Assembly: GCF_033807715.1 (NCBI RefSeq)
Contig: NC_084587.1
Location: forward strand, 16,288,017 to 16,352,016
Direction: 5' to 3'
Source: Cololabis saira
Lineage: Eukaryota > Chordata > Actinopteri > Beloniformes > Belonidae
DNA: 64,000 nucleotides
Shown here one piece after another: positions 14,168 through 50,639 of the stretch. Below the pieces are notes generated by a model. That model did not search any database. It was not told where the DNA came from and worked only from the letters and a program-made list of their open reading frames with translations. Position 1 is the first letter of the stretch. Every line of letters starts with the position of its first letter. The position numbers and the translations under genes were made by a program.

Positions 14168-14440
14168 TGCAGATTCATAACTTTATTGTCATTGTACAAA
14201 ATGTGCACCAAACTAAGCAGCTGGAGTGGTTTTACCAAATATAAACATAAAAACATTGTGCAGCACAGTAAGTGTTACTGCATTTGTGTCTTCAGTGCAC
14301 TGACCACTTGTGGGAAGAAACTGTTCCTGAGTCTATTGGGTCTGGATAGATGTCTAAGGGAGGTCCGCAGAGATGATGATACCAAGAAAAGTGAAGCTGT
14401 GGACCCTTTCCACAAGGCTGCCATTGATGCAAAGGAGCAG
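14168..14440 (+). repeat. teleost dispersed repeat (TTTATTGTCATTGTAC... GGGAAGAAACTGTTCCTGAG)
   Basis: TTTATTGTCATTGTACAAA near 14180, then GGGAAGAAACTGTTCCTGAG near 14313. This block order is familiar from fish LINE 3' regions. The open frame over it is not a gene. Confidence 0.5.
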
Positions 14441-15908
14441 TAGGTTCTGCAGCAACTGCAGAATTTGTGTAGTTGGGTAGCCAGGAGTGTTTCGCAATAC
14501 TTTTAACTCAGCAGAGTATTTCACTCCCTTAAGTTGTTTATCTACTGCAGACTGTTGTCATTAAGCTGATTCCTTTTCCAGTCTGGACTCTTTCAGCAAT
14601 TACGGCAGATCTTTTGGGCTGCTGTTTATATAGTAATTGAAAAAAGAATGACTTAAAAATAATCAAATCTTGCATAAATCTAAATGTGAACAACCTTTTT
14701 GGCTGATGTGAAACAGATAAATAAGTATTCATCTAAATTCTTCTCTGGTATTGTACAGCAAGCCACACTGATGTGTACAGTAACCAAATGCGTGGAAATG
14801 AAAAGATTTATAGAACTTGAAGATGAGGTAAATGAAATGAATGTTTTAAATTGGCAACTACAAAGCAGAGTTTGTGCTAGATTGAGAGAGAAACCAAAGG
14901 ATTATGTGCAGTGGCAAGACTGTTGAGACTGAGGCAGAGATGGAGAGATTAGTGACCTTGCTCAGAGGGTCTCGCTAATAATGCAATAATGGCGGATCTG
15001 CCCTTGTTTCTGGCTCTTTCTGTGCTCCTCTGCTGCTCTGCTTGTCTCTGCAGCTGGCAGTACACTTAAAATAAATAAATAAAAAAATAGAATCGCCGTT
15101 TTCTCGAGGGCAATGTGGCAGACTTGTGACTAGACAAAAGAACAGAGTTGGATTCTGTGTGCAGGAGTGATCGCGGGCTGTCTTTTACTGCTTTGAAGCA
15201 ATCATTATTTGCAATAAAACCAAGTTAACTGTAGCTGTTGATTGCTTTTTATGATTATTTGGATTTCGTTCAGTTCAGAGATTGCCAAGTTCCATTTTGA
15301 CAGAAACACATTGAGCCTTTTTCCTGGGTGTCTTTTCAAGATGTCCATCTGTTGCTTCCGAGAGATTCACGGCATACTGGCACAAAGAAAACAGATAGCT
15401 GGATCTATGATGAGAGCCAGCTGCCTGGTGGTTTTTTTCGGTCATCATTCCTCAGTGCTGCAGAGAGTCTACAGTTTCCATAGCATCTATAAGAGCAGGC
15501 GCAGAAGACGCAGACGAGAGTTGGAAAAAATAGGTGTCCTATATTATTTTGGGAGAAAAAAATACAGGCAGTACCTGCTGCTCTTCTTTCTCTCCTTCAC
15601 TTTCTTATGCTTTCTGTGCCTCAAGACCATGTTGAAATGGGTCACCTCGAAACAGTACCGTGTTACTCATTACGATGACTACTCTTTCGACTATCTTGTT
15701 TTTTAGATGCTTGACTGGGGTATTTCTTCTGACAGTTTTGCGTGTTCCTTCTTGCCCACAGATTCAGATAAAATCAATCTGGATTCTTTGAAGAGGGATG
15801 TTAGATCATGTGTGGGTCACCATTTACATGACTGGGGTTTTGTTGCAACAGATTAGTAATACAGTCACCCCATTGTGTCCTTACTATTGATCAGATCATT
15901 AAATGTAG

Positions 15909-15910
15909 TG

Positions 15911-15960
<50 letters not shown>

Positions 15961-16063
15961 CAATATACATTTAACTTACTAAATGGCGAGGATGCAGTGA
16001 TGCTGCAACAAATTTGTATTTGTATTATATATCGTGTTGTGAAGATTATATATATATTATATA

Positions 16064-16137
<74 letters not shown>

Positions 16138-16160
16138 CTTCACAACACGATATATAATAC

Positions 16161-16233
<73 letters not shown>

Positions 16234-16302
16234 TCCGGTCTCCTTGTCTCTTGCCTACCTCCATCCATGGCTTTTCAGCCGGATGGTGAAGATATACATA
16301 TA

Positions 16303-16360
<58 letters not shown>

Positions 16361-16373
16361 CTTCACAACACGA
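15909..16373. repeat. TA/GT microsatellite cluster with a large palindrome
   Basis: Four long (TA)n tracts with short GT parts. Around the second, a 31-base unit at 16022-16052 is repeated in exact inverted orientation at 16130-16160, with a TA spacer between them. A related piece recurs at about 16352-16373. The YIYIYI open frames here are artefacts. Confidence 0.9.
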
Positions 16374-17380
16374 AATGCTCCCTCATATCTTTCATTATAT
16401 GTGGAAATGGGCAAAAGAATCAGTAAGTGCATTTTAAATTTCACTCAGTCAAATAGATGCATTGTCTGTTTTAAGTTTGGTCAATATGATTTTAATATTA
16501 ATTTGCTCATAATTGTGTTCAGAAATCAGGAGAAAATAAGAATCACTATGATTTTGGTGCCATAAAATGGTGCCAGTTTTGTGGTGTAGAGGGTGTAAAC
16601 GATCAACAAAGCCATCTGTTGTTGGATGTGAGGCCCAAAGGCTCTTTCAGACCACATGATTTCAGCCCCAGTCTACCAGTCACTTAACAGTCGACAGTCG
16701 GTGAGCAGTTGAGAGTTTGAACTTGGTCATCATGTTTAAACAACCCATAGACTCATCAAAGATGCTGGCCAATGTGTGTACTGCCATTGGCGAAGCAAGG
16801 GGGAGATGCACACAGTGCACCATACCGCAGCATGAGCAATCAGCCACGTTTTCATTACAAATCACATTTCCACACATTTCTGTCCTAATATGTGCCTGTT
16901 CCCATGTTTGTTCATACGGGGAAATAGTTTCTCTCTTGGTGCATTTTCAAATAACTCATCATTTCCCGAATATTTTTTGTTGATTAATTGCAGTTTCAGA
17001 GACTAGTCAGGCTGCTGAGTCACGGGTAGATTGTTAAGTATGTGGTCCTTCATTGGTGATCCGTCATGAAGTGTGTACTGGGAAATGACTTCAAAGATCC
17101 TGATTGCAAAACAGAGTCTTGTAATCTGAACAGACAATGGTCTGACTCTAAAAATCACATAGCCCAGAAAAAAAGGAAAAAGTAAAATACCACAAACAGC
17201 CACTAGAAGTTGGCTCCAAAACAGTTCTGATCCTCAAAACAATCCGAAAAAGTCTCCTATGAAATGCTCCGCCAGTCAATTCTATCCTCAACTCATTATG
17301 ATTTCACCAACTGAATTGACCTATTCTCTTTACGGTTTTTATGGTTCTTCCAAAAAATATTTAATTATTGAAAAGTTATA

Positions 17381-17446
17381 CAGTACAGACCAAAAGCTTG
17401 GACACACTTCCCCATTTGTTTGAATGAGAAGCCTTGGTCTGTACTG
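17381..17446. mobile_element. 66-bp Tc1-type mini-element flanked by TA
   Basis: CAGTACAGACCAA at the left and TTGGTCTGTACTG at the right are inverted repeats, each bounded by TA. The inside (GGACACACTTCCCC) is the fused inner TIR of a Tc1-like element. Confidence 0.7.
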
Positions 17447-17619
17447 TATGTCCTCAAATAATTGCACCTAAATCCAGCCAACCTTCAGGGATCACTCTTA
17501 AGCTCCACTTTCTTGCAAAAAACATGGTCACTCCTGGTTTGAGAGAGACCAAAATGGGCGGCTGAATACTGATCTAGATGTACAGCACTGGTATAACTTA
17601 TAACATGTATTTTGCAGAC

Positions 17620-18345
17620 CATTAGGCGCACCACACTATAAGGCGGAATATCAATGAATGGGTGTATTTTCATACATAAGGCGCACTGAGTTATAAGGCA
17701 CATGAACTGAAGATGAACTCTATTCAACTCATTCACAATAACTCGTTCAGTTGTAACAAATACAGAAAAATACACTCACATACATTTTAAATAATTCGTC
17801 TTCCACGAATCCATCAATAAAAATTGGAGGAGGTATGTGTACTGTAGTACTACATCCTGTTCTATGATTGGTTCATTGTTGCCAGCGATAGCAGACACCT
17901 GAAGTAGGTGAGGTTGGAACAACGTTGTATTCCAAACATTTGATTTTAATTGGATTATGATATAGATTTGAAAATTGGGTTTACGCTAAAATCCTAACGT
18001 TGGCTTGACGTCTAATTATAGTAAGGTAAAAATGACTAGATGTTGGATGATGGTTGTTTGCCAGCGCTTCCTAATTATCTAACGTTGTCTAACGTTGCAA
18101 CCCCTATCCAACCAAGGACTAACTTTAATCCGTCAGCTGAACGGTCCTTCCCTCAATCAAGCGGAGCTGCTTCGTTTCTTAGCAAAGTCGCATTAAAACC
18201 CTTTTTGAGAGCAGTTGTACCACATAAAATTGGTTTCGTGGTCAGTAAGCACAATGAAATCCATACATAAGGCGCCCCTGATGTATGGATTGTATGGAAA
18301 ATGTAAGGATTTTTAGTGCGCCTTATAGTGCAGAAAATCCGTTAG
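17620..18345. mobile_element. DNA-transposon relic with AAGGCGCA/GCGCCTTAT ends
   Basis: TTAGGCGCACC and CTATAAGGCGG near the left, TAGTGCGCCTTATAGTGC near the right, and repeated CATAAGGCGC motifs inside (17677, 18266). This motif set is common in fish MITEs; superfamily and exact ends are unresolved. Confidence 0.45.
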
Positions 18346-18539
18346 TTGAACCGGCCCCTTTAGAAAAGTTAGAATTAAAAAAACAAACAACAAAAGACGA
18401 ACAAGGAAATAGAAATTTAAAATGGGCTTCCCCTGACATCAGATTTATCTGTCCAAATTAACGATTAGTAACACCTAACTAACATTAGTGCATTAGTCAC
18501 ATTTTAAATAAATACATCAATCAATTAAAGCCTTACTTA

Positions 18540-18860
18540 ACATGCCTTAACTGGGTTCTCCAAAGCACTTTATATGTTTCTCATTTATCCATTCAACCAA
18601 ACGCTCTCATACTACAGTGCTTCTATTATACTGTAAACTGATGATGTACAGCACTGCTTTGATTATTTCATTCATACCCCAACAAGCATGTTGGGAGCAG
18701 TGAAGGGTTAGGTTTCTTTCCCAAGGACACTTTGACTTGTGGTTTGGCTTCGGATCGATTCGGCGATCTTCCAAGTTGTTGAACTACCGACTCCACCCAG
18801 TGAAGCTGCGGCTGCTCTAAAACTGTTTCAACTGACTCTCTCTGTCTAGGACCCAGTTGG
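18540..18860 (+). repeat. decayed teleost repeat (AAAGCACTTTATATG...GGGAGCAGTGAAGGGTT)
   Basis: Ordered blocks AAAGCACTTTATATG, CATTCATACCCC, GGGAGCAGTGAAGGGTT and CCCAAGGACACTTTGAC are familiar from a widespread fish interspersed repeat; diverged. Confidence 0.4.
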
Positions 18861-19318
18861 TGACACACCATCTGAGTGAATGTCAGACTTGATTAAACTT
18901 GGAAAAAGGTTGCTGAAAAGTATCAAAGAATTCCAAAATCTAAACATATACCGGTATCATGATCTAATTTAAATCTAATCAACATTTTTATAAATAATCT
19001 GAAACGTCCTCTCAAACTTTTCATACCTTTTTTTTTTTTTTTTTAACAAAATTTTATAAACTTGTCTTGTTTCCATAAAATAACTGTTCATACAAGAACA
19101 AAGATGAGTAAAAAAAAATGAGACTGAAGATAAATATAAGGTCAGTTGCAATAAACCAGTCAAACAGTGCCAGATATCTCACTTGGTCTGCGTCCGGGCT
19201 TGTGGCCCTTTCCTGTGCGTTTTCCCTTCTTTCCTGTCCTTAAATACCTTAAATAAAGGCAATCAGAGACATAACATCTGTGGTCCTGTCTTCAACAGGT
19301 TTTGGTATATCATAAACA

Positions 19319-20345
19319 TGATCACGGCATCTCTTTTCATTGCTATGCCGATGACACTCAGCTGTACCTCCGGACTGACCCCAACCTACGTTCCACCCCA
19401 GTCCTCTCATCATCACCCACTCAAGCCCTTTCCAACTGCCTGGAGTAGATTTGGGCGTGGATGAGTCACAACTTCCTCCAACTCAACTCAGTTCCAAAAC
19501 CGAAGCCATACAAATTGGCACCCCTCACCAGGTCCAGTCATCACCCATAACCACCATCTCCTTCTCCGGTCAAGACATCCCCCTCTCTACCAACTGTTAC
19601 CAACCTCGGTGTGAAGCTGGACCCACAACTCACCTTCGTAAACCACATCAAACATCTGTACAAAACGTGCTTCTTCCACATAAAGAACATATCCAAACTC
19701 CACCCCTTCCTCACTTTCTCCGATGCAGAAAAACTCGTCCACGCCCTAATCTCCTCCAGGCTCGATTACTGTAACAGCCTGCTCATCGGTATCCCCAACA
19801 AACACCTCCGGAAACTTCAATTCATTCAGAACTGTGCTGGCCGAACTCTGATGAAAACCTGCAAATACGACCATATCACCCCTATTCTTCAGAACCTACA
19901 CTGGCTTGCCATAACCTCAAGAATTCACTACAAGATCGCCCTCATCACCCACCTCTGCATCTACAGCAATGCCCCTCAATACCTCAAAGGCCTCCTGACC
20001 CCTCACTCATCCAGCCGTAACCTCCGCTCACAAAACACCAACCTCCTCTGTCAGCCCCGCACACGACTCCGCTCCATGGGAGACCGAGCCGTCTGCTCCG
20101 CTGCCCCCCACATCTGGAACTCCCTCCCTGAACAGCTATGTCAACCCCAGTCTGTGGACTCCTTTAAAAAGGGGCTTAAAACTTTTTTGGCTTTCCCTGG
20201 TCTTTTATAGATGTTTTTATTGTTTTTATGCTTTTTACTTCTGGTCTTTTATGTGTCTTGATTTTATATTCCCTTTGTTTATGTTAGCACTTTGAGATTA
20301 TTTCATGAAAAGTGCTTTACAAATAAAATGTATTAATATTATTTT
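19319..20345 (+). mobile_element. L2/CR1-like LINE 3' fragment
   Basis: Frames broken by stops encode YADDTQLYL-type reverse transcriptase motif C (near 19340), then a 199-codon frame (19611-20210) with LDYCNSLL, HWLAITSRIHYKIALI, LRSMGDRAVCSAAPHIWNSL and FKKGLKTFL. The tail AGTGCTTTACAAATAAAATG at about 20311 followed by a TATTAT run is the typical 3' end of fish L2-type LINEs. It is 5'-truncated and inactive. Confidence 0.85.
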
Positions 20346-20923
20346 TATGATCATGGATGTTGTGCCAGGTAGCGAGGTTGTGCAAGTAATCAAGTTGTGA
20401 TAATCATGTTGATGCAAGCAAGCAACGAAGTGAGATAGAGTACCTGAAAAGAGAGAAAAAAATGTTGAGAATATCCAAATGTGGATCATTTCAACCCTGA
20501 TTAAACCTTTTTGAGCCTCGAGTTCTGATACTGTACACAGATACAAACAAACCAATAAAGGGAACTGACAAGTACGTTTCCGGAGCCTCATTAGGTCAAC
20601 AGGAACCCACCGTTCACCGCGGTCATCCACTGCGTCCGCTGCTTTCTGTGACCTGTTTGTCTGTTTGTGGCACATAACCAAGCACATATCAGGTCACGTC
20701 ATTTCTGCCGAGCATTTCAGTTCTAATAAGGAAAAGAGCAGGCTTGGTGCCAAGCCAGAACACACAGACTGCCTTCAAGAAAAACACGCTCTGACACTGA
20801 CGGTGATGCCCAAACACTCCGCTGTGTCCTCCACTGAGGCAAAACTAAGTTGCAGCCAACTTTCATATCAGATGATTTAGAAAGCCAGTCATCGCAGGGC
20901 AGCGACGTGGAAAGTTAAAATAA

Positions 20924-44370
<23,447 letters not shown>

Positions 44371-45682
44371 GAAACTCTTGGAACCACACAACAGGAAAAA
44401 AACACACCTACTCATTTATATGAACATTAATGCTGCACAGCAAATAATACAGATTTTAATTACGAAAGGAACACACCACAAATACTTACAAGCCAACTAA
44501 AGCTGCAGATTTTATCAACTGTAGTGGTAAGTGCCAAGTAAATCTAATACTAAAAACACATGTTAGTTCAAAGCTCTGTCCCTTATGGCTTTTTATGCCT
44601 CCTGATGGCTTGTTTTTAAAAATGAGCCTGTGAAAGGTTCTTACATATTCACTCGATGGCATTGCATGTATATTGTACAATCCAGTGAGTACTTTTGTGG
44701 TTAAAATATGCTTTAAAAACAGACTAATCAGTGGCTTCAAAAGTGTTCTATTATCTGAAGGATGGGCAGATTTGACCTCTGGTTGCTGTAATGTTTTAGT
44801 TTACATTTTTCTGTACAAACAATGACCTGGGAGGCTTTTTTTTGGCAGCATAGACCTATAGATGCTGTATAAATATATATTTATGGATCAAATGCAATTT
44901 GAAATTATGATTTACGCCCACAAAGTAAAATTTCTTTCACATATTAAAACACAGAAAAAAAAAATCTCGTCCTTACTATGTGTTAAAATTTGGTAAATCC
45001 ATGTTTGTTATCTTTTTCAGGGAAGAATGATGAACCCCAGATTGTTTCGGAATGACTTTGTAACCTTTACTAGGAAGATGATCCGCTACTATTACGTCAC
45101 CAAGTTTATTCCTGTCCATCCTTCGTAGTATTAAAGCATTAGTACCGAAAAGGTTTTCTAAGGAGCTGGTTTGAAGCATTTCGTTTTGTGGTATCTGAAT
45201 GTTGCCCTATTGGCAGACATTACTCCACCCGACCCTAGTTGATCCAAAAATGGGATAAATGTGCAGAATGAACCCCAACAACTGGTTAGGACATGCTCAC
45301 GTAACCTCAGTTACCACACGCTGACTATTTTAGCTTCACTCATCTCATTCTAAGCCATGATGCTCACTAGTAGGCTACTACCTTACATTTCATCTGGTTG
45401 AATTTGTCCATCCATCTTCATTTTATACACTGCTGCCGAAATAACTAGGACAGGTTAAGCTGAAATAAGAATAGGCACGCCTGTAATCAAGCTCCGACAG
45501 GACCCTCGACTAGCAAACCTGGGGTCCCTGGGACTCTGACAGAGTTTTGGGTGAAGGGGATCTGGGAAACATTTAGTCTGGAAGGGTGCAGGCCATCGTG
45601 GAGTTTAGGTCAGGTGGAATAGCTTGCTGTTGCTGCTTCTGCCAGGGCTATTGGCCGATCAGCTAGAAGCAGTCCTCTGTAG

Positions 45683-46884
45683 CCTATACACGAATCCGGC
45701 GACCGGTTTGTGTGTGCCGCCATCTTGCGGCGGCGCTATTGCTGCGGTGGCAGGTGTCAATCAATACATGATGCTGTTATTGTAACCTGACGCTCTACAC
45801 AGCATCATGAATAGCTGGATTGATGATGTTAGACAGTGGCCTCCCATAACTAATGAAGGTATCTTAAATTAATGCTGATGTTAATTTATAATGATGATGA
45901 ATAATGATTTGTTTGAGCGATAAGCATGAAAGAATAGAGGAATTGGGAGATAAGGGAGTGTATGATTAAACACTGTAATATAGCATACGTTACGTGTGCT
46001 GACGTTAGAAAGCTAGCAGCGCGACATTTAATCATTATGGAAAGGCTACGTGATTAAAAAAAACAACAACAACAACAACACCTCATGTTTTGTTTTATTT
46101 TAGGTATCCAAGAATATTTAATTTATCGCCTGGTGTCCGATGACCAAAAAAAAACGCAATTACAGGTCTCTAATTGAAGGGCAGAACTATCTCAGCTCCG
46201 GATGATACAGAATACATACATACATAACCCCAATCTTCAGATAAAACTAGTTTGTTGAGGAAAAGATATTAACTCTATTTGTAGCTGCAGAGGAAAAAAA
46301 TAATCCCACGAGGAAAAGAAAAATATTGCTCACGCCTCGGAGCCTCTTCAGCATAATATAGCAGTCAAAAAAAGAAAAGAGAAGTAAGAGTAATACAAAA
46401 CATGTACTGTATGTTGTACTATTATACTAATTTATTGAAACACATGGTGAGTCAAACATTTACCAAAGCAGCTGCCAAACACTCCTAAATAAGGTAGCCT
46501 AAGACGTCGGTTGTGCAGAACTGCGGCAGCAAATCCTCATCGGAGCTCCACTCTTTGATAGGGATTTCATATGAACCCAAACCGCTAATAATCATTATTT
46601 TCTCCATATACCACTCCCTGGCTTCCTTGTTTAAGGTATCCCGGTAAATTCCAGTTCCTTTCCAGCAGTTTAACATCTTTTTTTTGCGTTCCGTCTGTTC
46701 ACTTGGTGAAACAGAAAAGTAGTTTTGAAAGTCAGTCCCGTCTTCATTCGCTATCAAAACAAATGCACGCGACGGGACAGGCGTTTTCCAATAATACAAA
46801 TACATTAAGAGAGCCTGGCAGGGAGCCGCCACCGCAGTAATGGCGGCCGCTAGACTTCCGGTTTTTGCTGGATTCGTGTATAGG
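45683..46884. mobile_element. DNA transposon with CCTATACACGAATCC ends (ISL2EU-like?)
   Basis: Perfect 15-bp inverted ends at 45683-45697 and 46870-46884. A plus-strand two-exon start reads MNSWIDDVRQWPPITNE, then after ttttattttag IQEYLIYRLVSDDQKK. A convergent minus-strand 115-codon frame (46485-46832) begins near the other end. The MNxWxDDVRxWP start recalls fish ISL2EU (YqaJ-nuclease) elements; this is from memory of the family and uncertain. Confidence 0.55.
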
Positions 46885-47269
46885 TCAGATAGCAGCCCTG
46901 GGATATGGGCAAATTGATAGCAACTACCTGCTGCTCAAGTAATGTTCAGCTTTGGACCCTTCCAGGCCAACATTGAGCCAACTGTGGTGGTCTGTTTCTA
47001 CAACTAACTATGGAATAAGCCATACTATTTTTTGAAATAATAATTAGTATTATCTTTTAGGTCTTTATGTACAAAGTCAACAACATCGCTAAACTCTAAA
47101 TCAATGACAGCAAGCCGTTGCCATCATAGCCTGCAGTGCAGCTGTCACTCAGAAAACATGACAGCATAATATAATTTTACCTGACGAGGTCCATAAAAAT
47201 TCACCTCCCCACACAGTTCTAGCCATTAAGACCAAAGTCATTTTTTGTATCATGATGTAAATATGTATA

Positions 47270-47530
47270 TTTCTGTTGTAAAGCTAGACATTTCAACATG
47301 GGGATCAATAGAGATCAATTCACTTTTGTAGCCAGCCTCTAGTGGTCATTGAAGGAACTGCACTTCCTCATTGGCTTAAACAGGAAACCCAGAATTTGCC
47401 CCTTGGTGTTGGACACTTAAATGATCCGGACCAGTAAACTGCCAAAACCGCTGCTTTTATAGAGGTTCTCACTATTGTTGATGGCCTGTTTATCAGTGCA
47501 CTCGAGAGGCCAAATTTGGCTGCCACCCCC
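47270..47530 (+). repeat. interspersed repeat shared with 51165-51310
   Basis: TTTCTGTTGTAAAGCTAGAC, ACATTTCAACATGGG and CCTCTAGTGGTCATTGAAGG match 51165-51310 block by block with mismatches. Class not recognised. Confidence 0.6.
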
Positions 47531-47720
47531 CCCACCCCCCCGATTCCCACGAAAGCAGGACGTTTCTACTTCATTTTTGCAAACTTTTTTGACACATTAT
47601 GTGGTATTTTCATCTTATCTTTTTTTTTTTTTTTTTTTTACCACACTCTGACATTGTTTGGATATATAAAAGCTGGGACTTTATAGAGTTTACATTTTTT
47701 TCTCATGACTGTGTAAACAG

Positions 47721-47928
47721 GGATCAGCTCAGCGTCTGCAGTGGTACAGACTTTGGGGGGGTCTTAGGCTTGTCCAACGGGGAGGAGGACTTGAGCCAGA
47801 TCGAGGACGTGTTAGAGAGATTATATTTCTCATCTGGCTCAGGCACCTTTTTTACCTTGGAGATGGCGGAGGAGAGTGAAGTATTGAGTTCTCCTCCCTC
47901 AACCCAGACCTGGATAAGAAGAAGTTAA
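47721..47928 (+). CDS. candidate alternative C-terminal exon of camk2d (uncertain)
   Basis: Starts after gtgtaaacag. If joined to the donor inside the camk2d stop (CA|gt at 44366/44367), the frame is kept and stays open for 68 residues to TAA at 47926-47928. It begins DQLSVCSGTDFGGVLGLSNG and includes EEDLSQIEDVLERLYFSSG. The acidic, Ser-rich composition looks protein-like, but I do not recognise it. The polypyrimidine tract is weak. The complementary strand of 47.95-48.40 kb also contains open frames, so a decayed minus-strand gene or transposon fragment is an alternative. Confidence 0.25.
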
Positions 47929-48316
47929 AGGATGGATGAAAGGATATCACACATAATAGCTTAGCAGTGATTTCAAAGGCTGCACACAGGTCACCTGGAA
48001 GTAGTCAATAGACCCAAAAGCTTGGGAGTTGGGTTGACATGCTGCATAATTCTCCCTCTTTTGTGTCTTCTCCTCGATGAAGCCGTTAAAAGCGAACCCT
48101 TTCACCTTAAAAGCGTAATCTGCTTTCAATCAGCCCACAAGAATTTCTGCAACAAATGCCAGAAGCCACGGATCCAAGATTTCCCAATAAAATGCTGCAC
48201 TTTCGCAAATGAATCAATGTTATTTACCTCCCCTGTCATCTGTTTAATGCTGTGACCGATAGCTGCAGTCTGCCAGTGTTTGTTCACAAGTTTGTTCTCT
48301 CTTTCTCTACTTGCAG

Positions 48317-49280
48317 TTAATGGAATATCAATGAGCGGAAAAAGTGAAAGGATAAAAGAAATCCCATCAGCAAATTTAGCGGAGCAGTCAACTAGCCAAC
48401 CCATGACTGCCTTTTAGACCCTCGACCCACCTATAAGGATATAACGTCGCACAGGACACAAGCATTACTCAATTTTACCGTTATGACATTTTCTGAAAGG
48501 ACATCATTCGAAACCACCGTGGGGTGGTTGTACTCTGTATTTGGACATTATGAAACAAGCATATTGAGAACATTTTGTTTGTTTGGTTAGGTTTTTTTTT
48601 TTTTTTTTAATGTTTTGGTATGCATTTTAAATATAAAATAGAGATGTTTAAAAATCTACGACTGTAACCTCACCCAAAAAATTAGTTCCGTATTTTTATG
48701 TGTATTAATGTGTGTGCAACTCAAAACCATTTGGAAGATCAGAACCTTAAAAACTGAGCTTGCTTTAGTTCTGGTGATGTATATATGTTGTGTTTGTTGA
48801 TAAAAGGAAAAAAAAAAACAAAGCCAAACACTGAAATTGCTATTCTTGCTATCAGAGGACTTACGAGTTTCTGTAAAAACCAGTTTATGAGCTAGATTTA
48901 TGTTTGCTATGAGCTAAGTCATACTGTTTCAACTGTCAGATTTCAACCTATAGTACTAATTTAAATGTAAAGAACAGCAGAGCAGCTTCCACTTTGCATT
49001 GAGATATGTTTGCCTTTATATCAGTGAATTAAGAAATAAGAGAATGTAGCATATATGTAACATATGAAAACTCAAGACTATTGTGTAGTGCATGGTGGGG
49101 CAAGGGGGGTGTTACTGTCCGTAAGATCATATGAAACTAAAATATCTTCTGTTTGGTTTGTTAAACACTGACTTGTTTGTTTGCATTTGTTATTGTTGTG
49201 CATCAGTCCTGTCCCAAATGTTTCTATTGTCCTCCAGTATCATGAATCTGCTGTAAAATAAATACTGTTGTGGTTAACAT
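48317..49280 (+). other. candidate terminal exon / distal 3' UTR of camk2d
   Basis: A strong acceptor (long CT-rich tract then ctacttgcag) lies at 48297-48316. Joined to the donor at 44367 it gives CA|T TAA, a stop one codon after the normal end, so this may be a 3' UTR exon that leaves the protein nearly unchanged. In a different phase it stays open for 32 codons to TAG at 48415-48417, starting NGISMSGKSERIKEI. The AATAAA at 49257 would end it. Confidence 0.4.
49257..49262 (+). terminator. polyadenylation signal AATAAA (candidate, camk2d)
   Basis: AATAAA about 20-40 bases before a T/G-rich stretch, at the end of a unique-looking 0.9 kb segment. It is the best candidate for the distal camk2d mRNA end. 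Function is inferred from the motif alone. Confidence 0.45.
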
Positions 49281-50639
49281 CCTGCGCAGTTATCAAAACC
49301 TCACGTCAAATAGGAGGAAGAATAAAATATTGGTTGTGGAAAAACCCCTTAAAATTTTGTTAAAAAAACAAAAAAAAAAAAGAAAGAAAAAGAAAAAAAA
49401 GCTAATTTTTCATAATGTTTGTATGTCAGATTTCTGTTGTCATTCGGTTATTGTCATACCGGTGTGTTGCTTTGCCAGTTGCACAGATGGTGCAGATAAA
49501 TGAAGATGGAGCGAAAGCCCCGGAGTCTCAAATCGGTGTCGACCCTCCAAAGTCATGTCAAGAGAAAAATCAGATGCCGCTGCAAAAGTCTCGGACTGGA
49601 AAATGTTGCAGTCACGAGAGTCAAATGAGAGTTGGACTGTAACAAAAGTTGGCATGTCTTCCTTGTTGATCAGTGCTTCTGCCAGCCAGTGGACTTACCA
49701 TGGCAGGACAATGACAATGTCTTTGTTGTCCCTACTGTTTGCTTTTATCCGATTGGTTTTGTCTCTTCTTTTTGTAAAGGGAAAATAAGATAAAGGTTTC
49801 TTTTGACAAAAGGTATGATGTCAATGCAAAGCACCAATCCTTATATGGTGTGTACCTGTTGCCAGCATGGCAATGGATGGCTTAAACATGTTTAAGAAAT
49901 AAATATATCAGCTTAAAGGTGTGATAAAGAATGACTTTTAACTTGGCTTGTGTGGCTGGTTGATTTGCTTTCCTCTCAAGAGCAGCGAAGGGGCGGAGCG
50001 GCTGCTGTGAAAGTCTCAAAGGTTCATCTGTGAAATAGAGGCTAAGGTTTTCTCTCACAGTCTCACAGAATTTTTCTAAATTACTTGTTTGATTAGCAAC
50101 ATGTCCAGCGTGGACGGGCTCCTGCAGGCCCGGATAGGAAGTAGCGAGCATAGATGAAGGATGGATGCATGCTTCCATGCTGCTCTCAGCTTTAATAATG
50201 ACAGAGACCCACTAAATTGATTAAAGTCACTCTGTGTGGCAACACCATTCCTGACCACATGGAGGCAGCATATCACAAGAAGGTTCAGTGAATTGAATAA
50301 TACTCCATTTATCCACAATCATACTGTTTCAGTGTAAATTACTCAGGAACATATAAAAGAAAATTAAATGAATTATGTCAAATTAAAATGCAGGTAATGT
50401 AAAAACATTATGAATGCATTGGTGGGTTTTGTTTGTCATCTGAATACAAGTCTCATCAGTGCCACTCCCAGGGATCCCACACACCCCATGATGACTGTGG
50501 GTGCGGGGGGGGGGCTGCCATCAGGCATTTACAGCGCCCATGTGGTCAGAAGTGGTATTTACAGCGGTTAACATGTTGACTTGACGACGAAATAAAAAAT
50601 GACAGATGCTTTGATTTAACATTTGGTTAGCACCAACGG

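Larger units (their letters stand above)
44371..49280 (+). other. camk2d 3' region (3' UTR and/or alternative terminal introns)
   Basis: No further certain coding exon. The stretch carries a transposon at 45683-46884, a repeat at 47270-47530, a possible coding segment at 47721-47928 and a possible terminal exon starting at 48317. An AATAAA at 49257-49262, after unique-looking sequence, is the best distal polyadenylation signal; another AATAAA is at 48185-48190. Confidence 0.5.

Noticed and set aside
15242..15706. 154-codon plus-strand frame
   Set aside because: No family resemblance; includes an Arg run and hydrophobic chance sequence. No splice-site or codon support was seen, though it is the longest non-repeat frame in intron 2.
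15913..16444. Open frames of repeated Tyr-Ile on both strands
   Set aside because: Translations of TA microsatellites.
19451..19774. 107-codon plus-strand frame
   Set aside because: Wrong-frame reading of the L2-like LINE fragment.
48126..48404. 92-codon minus-strand frame (with a second frame at 47947-48129)
   Set aside because: The two frames are nearly contiguous but shifted by one base, so a decayed gene is possible. I recognise no family, and the plus-strand acceptor at 48317 competes as an explanation, so it is not called.
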